Shown here: one piece after another, positions 45,901 to 55,895 of the stretch
Layout: each line of letters opens with the position of its first letter
How positions within the stretch are numbered: the first letter of the stretch is position 1
Notes under the pieces: generated by a model
What the model was told of the DNA's origin: nothing
Database searches by the model: none
What the model saw: only the letters and a program-made list of their open reading frames with translations
NCBI GenBank assembly: GCA_022828595.1
Contig: JAKGHH010000004.1
Span: forward strand, 24,250,372 to 24,314,371
Length of the DNA stretch: 64,000 bases
Source of the DNA: Nelumbo lutea
Taxonomy: Eukaryota > Streptophyta > Magnoliopsida > Proteales > Nelumbonaceae
Direction: 5' to 3'
Position numbers and translations under genes: made by a program

Positions 45901-48162
45901 TATGAATTAATTTAGAAACCAAATAAAAAAAAATCGCAACTTCTATGTAATGGTTAGAACTTTTGGTCTATAATTTCAGCTTTTGCTACTCCATGGACTC
46001 GGTTGTTGTTTGCCTGAGGACATGAACCTAGTCCAAACTTGACTCTGCATAGTGCATGCTCACCACTGAGAATATCCCTTCCCACCTTATGTTGCTTTCA
46101 TTCCTCTTTATCCTTTTTTAGTTTTTTTTTTTTTTTTAATGTGAACAATAAGGAAAATCACTAAAAAAGGAACATAATTATTTAAATTGTATCATTGTGG
46201 CTCTCCAATTGAATTTTTTATGTTCAAAATTCTGTAACTCATCCTCTACTTTTGATAAATTGTAGGTAAGCAGAAAGCAACATCAACTTGTTAAGCGGAT
46301 AAAGCAGTCTGCTGATGGCATTCAGTCCAAGTCTCTTAACCGTGTTTTGGGTGATATCAAAAGTTTTCACGTAGAACCATATGAAACGTTTGAGGAGGAA
46401 GAACGGAAGAAGTTGCATGAACACTGGTAGGTATTTTATGTCCAAGTTAACTTATTCAGAGTAGTCCATGATTTTATTCCATATTTAAAGTTTTATCCTT
46501 TTATATAAATATGGTTTATACATTTGCTAAGACCAAAATCCCATGTACATAGGTCAAATTTGGCTAAGAGAGATCTTCCAGCAGCTTTTTCATACTGGAA
46601 AAATAGACAATTGCAGAGACACCAATGGAGAAGGTCTGTGCAGCAAGAATTGGCAGAAAAGGAGAAATCTTTGGTAGGGGATGTATGTTACCTATCTTCT
46701 TTTACTTTTTTAATTTGTTGTGTAAATGTGTCACTGTTCAATGTTGACCTAGATTCTTTTGGGAAGCTCCCTTATTTTTGCTGCGGTTAAGAGTTTTTCT
46801 TGGCAGTAGCATATTGAACTCTTAGCTGGGTGATTGGTTGGCTAGGATGAGGAGCAAGAGAATGTGGATAACATGGTTCAAGAACAAGAGAGTGGAAAAT
46901 CGGATAATGAAGGTTCTGTAGATGTACAGAGTTGTGGAGGTGATGAAGAGTCTGTTCCCAACACCACCCACAGTCAGCCTCTGGAGCGATTTCTTTCACT
47001 TAATGGTCAATATGAACTTGATACTATGGACATTGATTCTGATGCTGCTAACCAAAAAGTGTTGAAACCAGAAAGTGCAGCTCCAAGTTTTTCAGAATGC
47101 GTAGAGAACACGAACCCTACAGAGGAATCTGTTGACCAAGAAGTTCCAATCAAAGATGTCTGGCCTGAGGGTAGCATGCCAAATTCCTACTATCATACTA
47201 CTTCTGCAAGCCATGGCTATACATCTTCCAGTGAGTTGTCACTTGGTCAACCGAAGCCTGTTGAAGAGCAATCTACTCGCTTCATAGATTTGGAATCTGA
47301 CATTCTTGAGCAAGATACTGGGGAAGTTTTGTTGCACAGACCATCCAATGATGCTGGTTCAAGTTTGCATGTTGAAAATGGTGGGTCATTCTTCAATTCC
47401 TACACAAACCAGGAACGCAGTGAACTACTTCATCCCTTTCTCAAGGGCCAAGAGATGATACAGTCTTACCCTCATGAGCACAAGCAAACAACATTCCAGT
47501 TCCTGTCAACAAATGATGATTTGCTAGGAAATGATCACCTTCATGGGAATTTCTGTGAGCAGGAGAATCAGTTGGAGCAGAGGGAAATGAGAGAGAAAGA
47601 GCTTTACATGCATCAAATGATCCAGAAGAACATGTATTCTAATGGAGGTGGATACCCAATTCCAAGCCAAGATCTCTTTTCATCTGTCAATGTGCAGGAT
47701 TGGGCTGTCAATCCTGTTCGTGTTCCAGTCCCTGTCAAAACACCCTTAAATAGTGAGGGATTGTTGGGTCAGAACTGGTTTCCAGGTGAGCATCGGGCTC
47801 GGGGTGGCTGGTCTGGTGTGGACATTTCTAGTGGTGCAGCTAGCTTGGGAAATGGAAGCAATACAGATGAGAGCTTGTTCAGTGTTCTGTCACAATGTAA
47901 CAAGTTAAAGTCTCTTTCCCATTATGATACAGTGAATGCAACTGAACACTATATTCCATCAAGGAATTTTGTGGGTGGAGGAATTCCTGGAAACATGGAC
48001 TTCCCACGCACAGATCATCAGCTTAACTACTTGAGTGGGCGTGAAGCCCCTTCTGCTACCTCCGTCAAAGGAAATAGTATGTCATGGATGAATATGCAGC
48101 ATCAGAGTTCAGGCCTAAATGATGCACTTGAAAAGCCATTTTTGAGGTCATGGAACCAATAG
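21950..48162 (+). CDS. NFRKB: Nuclear factor related to kappa-B-binding protein (NFRKB-like), INO80 complex subunit family
   Basis: Nine coding exons: 21950-22267, 22367-22503, 29396-29509, 29798-29878, 38611-38790, 40280-40421, 46266-46426, 46553-46682, 46846-48162. All junctions are GT-AG and phases agree; the sum is 2580 bases, 859 residues plus stop. Residues about 65-160 ([63 protein letters not shown]) match the DEUBAD-type region of NFRKB proteins; next come [24 protein letters not shown] and [14 protein letters not shown], which I know from plant homologues. A basic KRRN/SRKR stretch, a charged helical part (residues 300-420) and a 438-residue Ser/Asn/Gln-rich tail in one exon follow. 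In animals NFRKB belongs to the INO80 chromatin remodeller; a nuclear role is inferred for the plant protein. Introns of 6.9, 8.7, 1.5 and 5.8 kb hold LINEs. Family call firm; exact ends of exon 9 less so. Confidence 0.88.
23425..23500. repeat. MITE end fragment (GGCTGTGTTTGATTTGAA)
   Basis: The word GGCTGTGTTTGATTTGAA followed by purine-rich sequence resembles the one at 57427 (GGCTATGTTTGATTTGAA). Only one end is recognisable. Confidence 0.35.
23740..24310 (-). mobile_element. L1-type LINE fragment with RNase H end
   Basis: Minus-strand readings show the end of the zf-RVT region ([17 protein letters not shown], 24124-24402) and then an RNase H stretch ([38 protein letters not shown], 23751-23960). 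The frames are broken. The fragment lies antisense in intron 2 of the NFRKB-like gene. Confidence 0.7.
24340..26965 (+). mobile_element. L1-type LINE with ORF1, start of ORF2 and 3' end; internally deleted
   Basis: Plus-strand pieces in order: a DUF4283-like ORF1 region ([20 protein letters not shown], 24247-24552), its continuation after an insertion (GIPLHGWIEYSYL, then [17 protein letters not shown], 25100-25393), a very purine-rich stretch (25.4-26.6 kb), the start of the ORF2 endonuclease (26600-26760: [19 protein letters not shown] and [12 protein letters not shown] across small frame breaks) and then directly the 3' tail with poly(A) at about 26963. The reverse transcriptase core is missing. 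It lies in intron 2, sense to the host gene. Confidence 0.7.
24624..25095. mobile_element. DNA element inserted in LINE ORF1
   Basis: The LINE reading VWVDVFGI breaks at 24623 and resumes as GIPLHGW at 25096. The 7-bp word TTGGAAT stands on both sides (24617-24623, 25096-25102). The 472-bp AT-rich insert has similar inverted ends (TGATTCACGATTTG words near both ends). Confidence 0.65.
26910..27192 (+). repeat. LINE 3' end triplicated in tandem (93-95 bp unit)
   Basis: The unit starts ATTGTAACGTTTCCCTTTTT and carries the LINE tail with its poly(A) and the word GAACCTGTACCATTC. It occurs at 26910, 27005 and 27098; the copies differ mainly in the length of the A run. Confidence 0.9.
27195..27590 (-). 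mobile_element. LINE RNase H fragment
   Basis: The minus strand reads [30 protein letters not shown] and [12 protein letters not shown], which is the start of a plant LINE RNase H domain, with small frame breaks. It parallels the piece at 23740-24000. Confidence 0.6.
27630..28803. repeat. Degenerate GGATCAGG/GATCCG MITE-like sequence around the RTE fragment
   Basis: Words such as TTGGATCAGGTTTAGATTGG (27642) and the right end ATTGACAGCCCTAAA (28788-28803) resemble arms of the TAGGG-type hAT MITEs. The left terminus cannot be recognised, so the limits are uncertain. Confidence 0.3.
27960..28625 (+). mobile_element. RTE-type LINE 3' fragment
   Basis: [39 protein letters not shown] and [19 protein letters not shown] are the C-terminal part of a plant RTE reverse transcriptase. 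The fragment ends with the family's CCATATAGTTGGGATAAGG and (GAT)n tail at about 28600-28621. A frame break follows residue SDKMRE. It lies in intron 2 of the NFRKB-like gene. Confidence 0.8.
28854..28953 (+). mobile_element. 100-bp LINE 3' stub with target duplication
   Basis: A typical LINE tail (GGGGCTGCAGCTCACGCCTC ... CATCAAAAAA) sits between near-identical 17-bp words ATAGAATGAC(G/C)AAGAAC at 28837-28853 and 28954-28970. It is a heavily 5'-truncated insertion. Confidence 0.7.
30008..30430 (-). mobile_element. Possible LINE-derived 3' region
   Basis: The word AAATAAAAAAATTTATTAGA followed by AGTACAAAAAGAAC, read on the minus strand, looks like a LINE 3' UTR. No protein domain is visible. 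It abuts the larger LINE at 30431. Confidence 0.3.
30431..36355 (-). mobile_element. Near full-length L1-type LINE, degenerate, antisense in an NFRKB intron
   Basis: The minus-strand order is as expected of plant L1. ORF1: a DUF4283-like domain ([40 protein letters not shown], 36237-35776), [20 protein letters not shown] (35815-35477) and a Ser/Asn-rich tail (35044-34194). ORF2: endonuclease ([45 protein letters not shown]; 34163-33111), reverse transcriptase ([57 protein letters not shown]; 33172-31839) and a zf-RVT region ([30 protein letters not shown], 31420-30697). The 3' tail is the poly-T at 30435-30445. At least seven frame breaks or stops make it inactive. No RNase H domain follows. 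No target duplication found. Confidence 0.85.
36170..36325 (-). repeat. About 91-bp tandem duplication at the LINE 5' end
   Basis: CTTCCACCTCT(T)CTGATCTTTC followed by CGAAGAGATCTACCTCGAAAC occurs twice, near 36177 and 36268. It lies in the 5' UTR of the antisense LINE. Confidence 0.75.
36360..36630 (+). mobile_element. LINE reverse transcriptase relic, plus strand
   Basis: The reading [36 protein letters not shown], stop, [14 protein letters not shown] is the conserved palm region of an L1 reverse transcriptase. It lacks both flanks and ends at a short A run near 36621. Confidence 0.65.
37015..37390 (+). mobile_element. LINE RNase H domain relic, plus strand
   Basis: Broken readings give [53 protein letters not shown] and [11 protein letters not shown], a complete plant LINE-type RNase H domain. 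Two near-identical words, GCTACAAGGA(G/A)TTAAAATTG, lie at 36999 and 37170. Confidence 0.75.
37415..38036 (+). mobile_element. LINE 3' fragment, zf-RVT region and tail
   Basis: Readings of the zf-RVT end ([20 protein letters not shown] across a frame break; [15 protein letters not shown]) end at a stop near 37868, followed by tails with A runs at 37966-37975 and 38029-38036. The second A run suggests a further short insertion. Confidence 0.7.
39210..39950 (-). mobile_element. 5'-truncated L1-type LINE, antisense
   Basis: The minus strand reads [34 protein letters not shown] and [19 protein letters not shown] (39937-39578), a zf-RVT region, and ends with a tail whose A run is the T run at 39211-39216. 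A run of As at 39278-39292 on plus lies inside. It sits in the intron between 38790 and 40280. Confidence 0.7.
40671..42136 (+). mobile_element. Outer LINE insertion (RNase H stub) with 22-bp target duplication
   Basis: The 22-bp word beginning CTTCACATCTGCAAGTGAGG is duplicated exactly at 40649-40670 and 42137-42158. Without the inner LINE, the insert is a stub of about 230 bp: the end of an RNase H domain ([20 protein letters not shown], stop near 42035), a 3' tail and a run of As ending at 42136. Confidence 0.85.
40684..41907 (+). mobile_element. 5'-truncated L1-type LINE (inner element of a nested pair)
   Basis: Plus-strand readings: [34 protein letters not shown] (40705-41035), then after one frameshift [20 protein letters not shown] and the zf-RVT region ([52 protein letters not shown]), with a stop at 41782 and a tail with poly(A). 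The 9-bp word ATATTTTGG stands on both sides (40675-40683, 41908-41916). Confidence 0.85.
42327..42345. repeat. (CT)n microsatellite
   Basis: A perfect CT dinucleotide run in the 40422-46265 intron. Confidence 0.9.
42380..42430 (+). mobile_element. RTE LINE 3' stub
   Basis: CAACCCCATATAGTTGGGAT followed by AAGGCATCGATGATGA is the terminal 40-50 bases of the same RTE family seen at 410 and 28600. Confidence 0.6.
42555..42737 (+). mobile_element. L1-type LINE 3' stub with RNase H end
   Basis: [22 protein letters not shown] and a stop form the last residues of a LINE RNase H domain. They are followed by GAGGCTGCACCTCGCACCTC and a tail with poly(A) at 42729-42736. Confidence 0.7.
45300..45740. 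mobile_element. Divergent family A-like element in intron 6
   Basis: The left end GGCGTTTTTAAAACCAGCCC resembles the family A termini, and CGTTGAAAACAC lies at the right. The interior (45358-45545) is related to the units of the array at 49.5-50.9 kb (CATGATATCATAATTAAAT ... TCTAATGTTATATATTCATG). No target duplication found. Confidence 0.4.
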
Positions 48163-48480
48163 GGATAATCTTGTTAGACATTTAAATGGGGTTGGCAGTG
48201 TATGCTGATGAGCTTGTTGAATATGGAGATAGCTCAGACGCTGGATGCCAAGGCATGGCATACTGGAACTTAGGAACTTTTACCAGCAAAGAGAAACAAG
48301 GCAGAGGTAGTGATAGACAGTTATGGAAGCTGAAAAGGCAAAGTTTTGTACATATCCATACAAAAGCCACCTCAATCCCATGTACATATTTAGATGGCAA
48401 AAGTGGAGGAAGTTACGGTCTTACGAACGGGAAAAAATAATGGAATCTCTTCTTTTATTGGTAAGCAATATATAGTTTCT
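48163..48480 (+). other. Putative 3' UTR of the NFRKB-like gene
   Basis: After the TAG at 48160-48162 there is a short open stretch without coding features. No single clear polyadenylation site can be fixed. Confidence 0.4.
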
Positions 48481-48499
48481 TTTCCATATCTTTTGGTTG

Positions 48500-49530
48500 G
48501 ATATTTCATTTTTTTTAGGGTAGGAGGGTTGAATACATAAGATATCTTTGGGAGACTGGGTGATTTGAACATATGAAACTTCACTGCGGCACCACCTTCT
48601 TCGTATCTCCCCTTGTTTTCTCCTTTCTTCTTTTTCTCTTGAGTTGCATTTCTAATTTACTCTTTGCAATTGCAAGCTAGGAATTGGGTATATTGGCTAT
48701 TTGCCAAATTGTTGTTTGATTTAAAGGTATGATAAACAGCAGTCCAGATATTGGTCCTTTTTGAGTCTGGAGGCAAACTCGCATGCAGGGATTGTATCGA
48801 GGACTCAACACCGAACAGGTTTCGCCACAAGAATGGGTCATGTCAATTTGTTGCCCCAGATATTGTCAACCATTTTAGAGTTGGCCCTAATTTTGTTTCA
48901 ATGCACACATTTGTTCCATTTCTCCCATTGTGTCATGGCACATTCGTACGTATTAAGAATTCCTAGAAAAGGGGCTTCCAAATCCAAAGCTGATCAATAA
49001 GATGTTTTCTTCAATTGGTCCCGTTGGCTTTCAAAAATCCCAACCCTCAAGGAAGGCCATAATCTGTTAGTGACCATTGGTGGTTAGGGCTGCAAATGTA
49101 TCAGATTTAGTCTGGTCCGAATTCTAATCAATTTAGTTTAAGTTGGATTGAGATATCCATTTAGCCGTATTTTGGATCGAATTGGATGTTCAAATACGAT
49201 TTATTTATTAAGTAGATCGTTTTCACATATTCATTGATTTCATCGCCAGGATTTAATGCAATCCTGTTTTATACATATATAAAATATATAGTTGGATTTC
49301 GGATATAATAATTTAATATAGTAGTTTATTATATTCGATTGTATTATATCATCGATTGGCAGTGGAGTCATAATAAGCATGTATCTTCATTCAGTTTTAA
49401 GAATGAAATATGAAAAAAAAAAATTTGATGTAACATGTGGTATGATAAAAGAGATGTGTTAAAAACGAGATATTGATTATTACTTATATAATATATAGAC
49501 GTGTTTTCATGTAGGTGGTGATAAGAAATT
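48500..49530. other. Spacer between convergent genes
   Basis: No gene seen. A likely MITE left end, TTAGGGCTGCAAATGTATC, lies near 49086, followed by GGATCGAATTGGATG-like words; no matching right end was found. Confidence 0.4.
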
Positions 49531-50930
49531 AAATCATTTTGGGTGAAATGGGACAATCAATATTATCACAATCAAATAATAAAGTTCAAAAATAGATAAA
49601 ATGCAAAGAAAATATAGAAATTAAAAAATAAGAACATTTTTAACATCATAGATTTTGCATATTAAACAAGAATAAATATGATAAATACAAAATGATGTCA
49701 TTAATAATGGAAATGGAGTGTAAAATTTAAAACTAATTGGAAATAAAACTATTTTCCTATTTTCATTCATTAAATATCATATCTAATGTATATTCTTTCA
49801 TTAAATCATATATTTAAGATATATTTTTTCCATCATTATATTGTACTAATTAAATCCATAACATTAATTTTAATAATATAAAAATAAATATTAAAAAAAA
49901 AAGAATTTAAAAACAAAACCATTTTCTTCCCTCTCGATGGTAGATAAGCAATTCTATCATATGGGGTCAAATAGGTTAATAAATAATGCCATAATTAAAT
50001 AATAAAATAAATTAAATATATAATACAAATAAAAATAAAAAGAAATGGGCATGCATCTAATAATGTATATTCATTATGCTAAACAAAAAAAAAAACTATT
50101 AAATGTAAGAAGTATTCTTATTAATGTTGAAAATAGAATACCAAATTTAAAATCAACCTAGAAATGAAATGATGCCATAGTCAAATAATAATTTTTTTTA
50201 AATAAAAAATACAAAGAATCACAAAAAAAAAAGACAAACATTTGGGCACATATCTAATGTTATATATTTATAAAAAATAAAATATTGGGTACATATCTAA
50301 TATTATACATTCACTATATTGAATAAAAATAAGTATTATACATAAGAAATAATTTTATCAATAACGGAGATATAATACAAAATTTAATGTCAACATAGAA
50401 ATCAAACTATTTTTCTTTTTGGGTGGTGGGTTAGTGGTTTGGGTCAAATGGATTAATCGATGACATGATTAGCTAAACAGTAAATCTTAAAAAATAAAAA
50501 AAGTACAAGTAATCAAAGGAATATATAAAAAATTGTATATTAATTATGTCAAACAAAAGCTAAGTATGATAAGTAGAAATTATTTATATAATGTAGATGA
50601 AATATATAACTTAACACTAATACAAAAGCAAAGTTATTTTCTTATCTAGATGGTGGGTCAATGGTGCAACTTTTCAAAGAAACTCATGATGTCATAATTG
50701 AATAATAAATATTAAAAAAAAAAAGATAGAACATAAAAAATGAAGAAATGCAGAATTTTGTCAAAAACATTTGGAAACATTCCTAATGTTCTATATTCAT
50801 CATATTAAATAAACATAATTGTTAAAATAAAAAATATTTTTATTATGATAGAAATGGAATACAAAAAGTTAATAATAATAATAATAATAATAATAAGTAT
50901 TATTATAATTTAAAATGTCCATGTGCAATG
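49530..50930. repeat. Degenerate AT-rich tandem array, about five units
   Basis: The words (A)TAATTAAATAATAAA and CTAATGTTATATATTCAT alternate, with the first near 49568, 49992, 50177, 50466 and 50693. Units are about 185-425 bases and diverged. A (TAA)n microsatellite lies at 50870-50896. Confidence 0.55.
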
Positions 50931-51511
50931 TGCATGCACATTTGCAATAAGCATTTACATTTAGTTTTAATTATATTATTATTTTTATTAATTTTCAATT
51001 TCTATCTTAACTATGATATATTTAAAATTCAAGTAATTAATATGAAAAAAAAAATTATCACATGCAATGCAGTACTTAATTACTAGTAATATAAGAAAAT
51101 GAAATGTTCCCCATGTGTCATGTGGATAGGCGTAGGTAGAGTTATCATGTATAAGAAATCCAAAATCAAAAAAATCATGTGGTATTTATCAATATTCACC
51201 GCACCAGGTTTGATTGGTCAAGGCTCTTCACGTATCATCCAATAGCATAGATTTTTCCTTTTTGTTTAATTATGTCGTACTACTCTCGTTTTGAAGAATA
51301 TACCCCCGAACATCTAAGATTGTGACGTGGTGCTATCATCATGCTCACCTTGGCAATTTGGCTTTACAAAACAAAGAAGTAAAATGTGAAAACTGTCGAA
51401 TTTTTACGGTTCCGTAACTTCCGTTAAATGAACTGTCGTTTTTTTTTTTTGATAAACTGTGGGCTTTTTTTTAAACTGAACCGAATAATTTAATTTCAGT
51501 TTTTTATATTT

Positions 51512-51553
<42 letters not shown>

Positions 51554-52400
51554 ATATTAATTCTGTTAATGGGATTTTTCAAATAAACTTTTTTGGCTTT
51601 TTATGAGCACTCCTACACCAGATTACTTTGCTACCTTGTATTTTCTATACATTTTTTTAATCATTGGATGTTAAGTTGTTCTTTTAGAGAAACAGAGCCC
51701 TTGCTTTGCTTGAGGATCTGAAGAGTTGATAACATTTTCATGTAGATAAACAATACCATTAAGCTGCATTTGTTGGCAGTACAAATACTGGCTAAATACA
51801 CAAATGTACTCAAAATGACAGCTACCACAACTTCCAAGACATTTGTACTCGATGAGAAAAAGTCTATTGAAAAAATCTATATAAACTTTGCACTCATAGT
51901 GGGTTAATGTAAAAAATTAGATTTCAGTCCTGAAATATACAAAGTATGTGTTTGGTTCCATTTATATTTTTTTCATTCAAAGTTTATAATTTATTTGCTT
52001 GCAAAACCGAAAAAGGTAATAATTATAACCGTTTAAGACTAGGCGCCACTAAGCTCCACATCAACATAACAGTGAAAAAACACCTAACCGTTTGTGAAAG
52101 CTTTAAAAATTAACTTCCCCAAACAATAAGTGTGCACAAAAAACTAAGGTCCAGTTTTGCCATTCTCGATGCATATAGAAGAACAAGAGAAAGGAATTGC
52201 TGAAATGGCACCTATGTGGCAGCATTTATTGAATAAACGCCCACAGAACCAAACACCCCAAAAATTTATTAGTGTAAAATTAAACCAGCTTGTATTCATA
52301 AATGGGTCAGAGGGGATTTTTAATGGTACAGATTTGTTTTTGCACGGGAAACAAACGCAATCTTAAACAAGAAATCAAATAAAACATGACACTTGATCTG
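50930..52400. other. AT-rich spacer, no gene seen
   Basis: Apart from the microsatellite at 51515-51549 nothing coding or repeat-structured is recognised. The 3' UTR of the NPF6.1 gene must end in the 52.2-52.6 kb range. Confidence 0.4.
51515..51549. repeat. (AT)n microsatellite
   Basis: A perfect AT dinucleotide run of about 35 bases in the spacer downstream of both convergent genes. Confidence 0.9.
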
Positions 52401-52598
52401 CTACATAATCAAATAAAGCGTGATATCATTCAACAACAAATCATAATGACTATCCAATCAACTATAACCATCTTACTAATACAGCTCAAAGTTACTACCT
52501 TTGCCAATGATGGTTCAAGATAAATAATTGGATTCCATGTGGATCTTAAGAGTGCACATAGGTTTCACACCCAATGCCAATTTTCCTGATTAATTATG

Positions 52599-55500
52599 CT
52601 ATACTGGTTTACCAATTACTTTGCTAACATTTTGTTCCCCAATCCCTGGGTCCGGCTTTGCCCTGTATTTATACTTCTGTGCTGAATATAGAAAAGCACA
52701 GAAATTGATTATACTTAATACTGTAAGAAGCCAGTACAAATAATCAAACCTACCAGTATTTATATTCTGGGATAGCCATGAAGGTCGGTCCCGCTTTGCA
52801 TCTCCTGTGACAGATTTGATGACGCTGTTCAATATAGTGGCTGCAAAGCAGCCTAAACCCCCAGCTACGGCAGCATACGCAGATCCTATGCTCCTCATGG
52901 CATCTGGAGCCTCTTCATACAGGAATTCTAGAAGGCCCACAATGCAAAATACTTCGGCTATGCCAATTAGACAATATTGTATCAATAACCAGTATGCACT
53001 TAGATTGGGCATTGGAGTCAGGAAACCAGCTTCATACCCGTGTTTGATAGCATAGTTTCTTCTGTATCTCTCAAAAATCCCAGCCCATGCCACAGATAGA
53101 ATTGAGACGACCAAACCAATGCCAACCCTTTGAAGCTGAGAAGCACCATGAGGGTGACCTGTAATGTGGCGGGACAATGGGACAAATACAGAGTAGTAGA
53201 GAGAGAGGATGAGGAAAATGCTGAGACCAGGAAAAACAGGCATACATGTCACTGGGAGTTTCAGATGTCCCATACGAGTATTCAAGGTATATGCCTGCTG
53301 GACTGATAGAGTCAGGAATTCTGTCAAAATTACATTGAGCATTATAGTGCAGGCAGGTATTGGGAGGAGTTTCAATAGAATTTTAACCTCTTCTACTTGA
53401 GTGACAGTGCAAAGTCTCCAGGGACTGGGGTCAGCGCCATCTTCTTTCAGTTGAAGAGCAGCCCTATCTAGAAACCTATAGGCCAAAAAAAGCGACATGT
53501 TATCTATGGAATGTGAGGTATATAGATGAATATACAAAATAAGTTTCCCGTGGTCAGAGGACAAGTTAGGAAAAGCAGATAAAATAATTTGAGGTCCAAG
53601 ATCTTCCAACATCTATGTCAGGTATTTTAGTTGGCCATCAAACTGATAGACCAGCTCTTGGATCTGGCACTACAAAATAAAAAAAAAAGCATAGAAATGG
53701 CAATCCCAGCCATTCCTAAATGGGATCTGATCAAATGGTTATATCATCCAAAGGATGCAGGATTTAGGCAGGCACGCCAAGCTGTTTCACCACAACATAT
53801 TGCCATGGAATAGAGCACACACACACACACACACACACAAAGAAAAAAGAAAAAGAAAAGAAAGGAGCTCACATACCTAAAATCATCAGTATGAGCTATC
53901 TTTCCACTTCCCTTTATAGCAGATCGTTTGCCTGGAACCTCATATAAGCCTACTAACTCACTGCTGGAAAAAGAAGCATTTCTCTTCTGAAAAGCAGCAA
54001 CCAGGACTTGAGCCACTCTTGTAAGAGGGCTACCTCCAGGCAACCTGTGCCTGTATAAAGGAGTGCCTATGAAGAACACCATATTTGATATGCCCATAGC
54101 TATGGCTAATGAACCAAAAGCAGATCCCCATCCATGTTTCTTTTGAATATAGACTACCATAGTGAAGGCCACAATTGCTCCAACGGTGACGGAAAGATAG
54201 AAGAAATTAAAAAACCTGTCTAAATGAGACTTGTAATCTCTACTCCTTTCATCAAACTGATCAGCCCCAAAAGAAGACACACAAGGCCTTATACCTGCGG
54301 CTCCAAACCCAGTGAGATAAAGAACGCCATAAAGGTAGATCATCTGCCATTGCTTTGCCGCCTCACAATTGCCCAAGAGAAGGGACAGTTGATTACATTG
54401 ATCTTGATTTGGCACAAATGTACTCATTGTTGCACACAAGGTTATCCCTGTTAGACCCTGCAGAAAAGAAGAGAGTAGTATGCAATCTTCATGAGAACTC
54501 TGATGAATCTAAACTATAGGAAATAGACATGTAACAACAGTTGGAAGAAGGTACATTGTGAAGAATAAACATAATTGACATAATTTATAAGGTGAAAATT
54601 GGTGTGTGAAACAAAGTTTAGAAGCACATGGTGACTTCACAAGGAGATGAAAGCAAATTAAGGGGATGTTTGATGACAACTTAAGTGGCTAAACTGAATG
54701 AATTATCACTTTGTATTTTAGTGGATAAGATAGTATTATAATAAAATATTTAAGGGTATAATAACCAACCCAACATGCCACTCAGTTACTAACAAGAAAA
54801 AGTCATTCAATCATTTCTTTCGGAAAAAGAGACCTTTTTCACTAAAAGATAAGAAAGTCTTTGAACTTAGCCACTTGAGCCATTATCAAATGGCTCATAA
54901 TTGTTCCATGAACCTCGAACCACTGTGCAGAGTTAACGTATAATACTTATGATTTTATCAGTACATGTGAAAATTTTCAATATATTAAGAGAGATGCCAA
55001 TAACATAATCCATCTCACACGGATATAAGCAACTAAAAGTACATTCTTCTTTGTGGGAAAGTGGAGAATAAGTCAGAAACATGTCTGGTATCCAAATTTT
55101 ATTTTTGAGAAAATAAAATGAGCAAGTTATTTTCTCTACTTCAGGTTCATAGTTTCTTGTTCCAATGGACCCTTTGTCTCTTCCCTCAATTAGTTAATTT
55201 TCCAATGAGAATCAATGTGAAATATCAAGACAACTACTACTATACTAGTATATTCTATCATTAAGCACTCACTGCAAGATAGATTGTCGTGAAGATTGCT
55301 ATTGTCCAATATCGACCAAGATATGCATCAGCAAGAAATCCGCCAAGCACAGATGAAGCCTGTGATATCCCCAAGAAAATATTAACAGCATTTGCTGAAC
55401 TGGAGAAGGGTCGATGCATTACATTAAACATAAATGCCACCATATTAACTGAAAGTCCAAAGTAAGCCATTCTCTCTGCCATTTCATTACCTATACAAAC

Positions 55501-55894
55501 GACAAACCAAATTCATTCAGGTCCACGTATTTGGAACTGGAACACATACAACAAAGCAGATAGAAAAATTCCATCCTCCAATTGTCTCGTCTTCCAAGAT
55601 AGACAAGATGTGTTGCTACAAAAGGAAAGAAATTAACTTATAAAGCGTCTGCATACCAAAAATAAAAAAGGCAGCAATCCAACCCCCCGTTTTTGATAGA
55701 TCGGTAATTGGCTTGCCACGGATATTCACAGGAGTAGTTCCTCCAATATAGCCACCGCCAATGGCAGTCCTCCTATCATCACTCTCTTTGAAATAAATTC
55801 CAAGCTTCTTCCTATGAAATGAATCAGAGATCCCACCCACCCTTGCTGGCATCTCCGACAAAACTTCAGGGGACTTGATTTCCTTGGTTTCCAT
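52599..55894 (-). CDS. NPF6.1: NRT1/PTR family transporter, NPF6.1 type
   Basis: Four coding exons on the minus strand: 55894-55657, 55490-55273, 54457-53877, 53475-52599. Junctions are GT-AG with matching phases (1, 0, 2); the sum is 1914 bases, 637 residues plus stop, the usual NPF length. The product is a proton-coupled plasma-membrane or internal transporter of the POT/MFS fold with about 12 membrane segments. The ExxER proton-coupling motif is E82-M-A-E85-R86 (GNEMAERMAYFGLSVN). Other family signatures are GFGAAGIRPCVSSFGADQFDE and RFFNFFYLSVTVGAI, the large charged central loop ending HTDDFRFLDRAALQL, and FCIVGLLEFLYEEAPDAMRS. It agrees nearly throughout with Arabidopsis NPF6.1 (At5g13400) as I remember it; the substrate is not known to me. 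It is convergent with the NFRKB-like gene. Confidence 0.93.
53816..53839. repeat. (CA)n microsatellite in NPF6.1 intron 3
   Basis: Twelve CA units lie 37 bases downstream of the splice donor at 53876, with a purine-rich tract between. Confidence 0.9.
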
Positions 55895-55895
55895 C

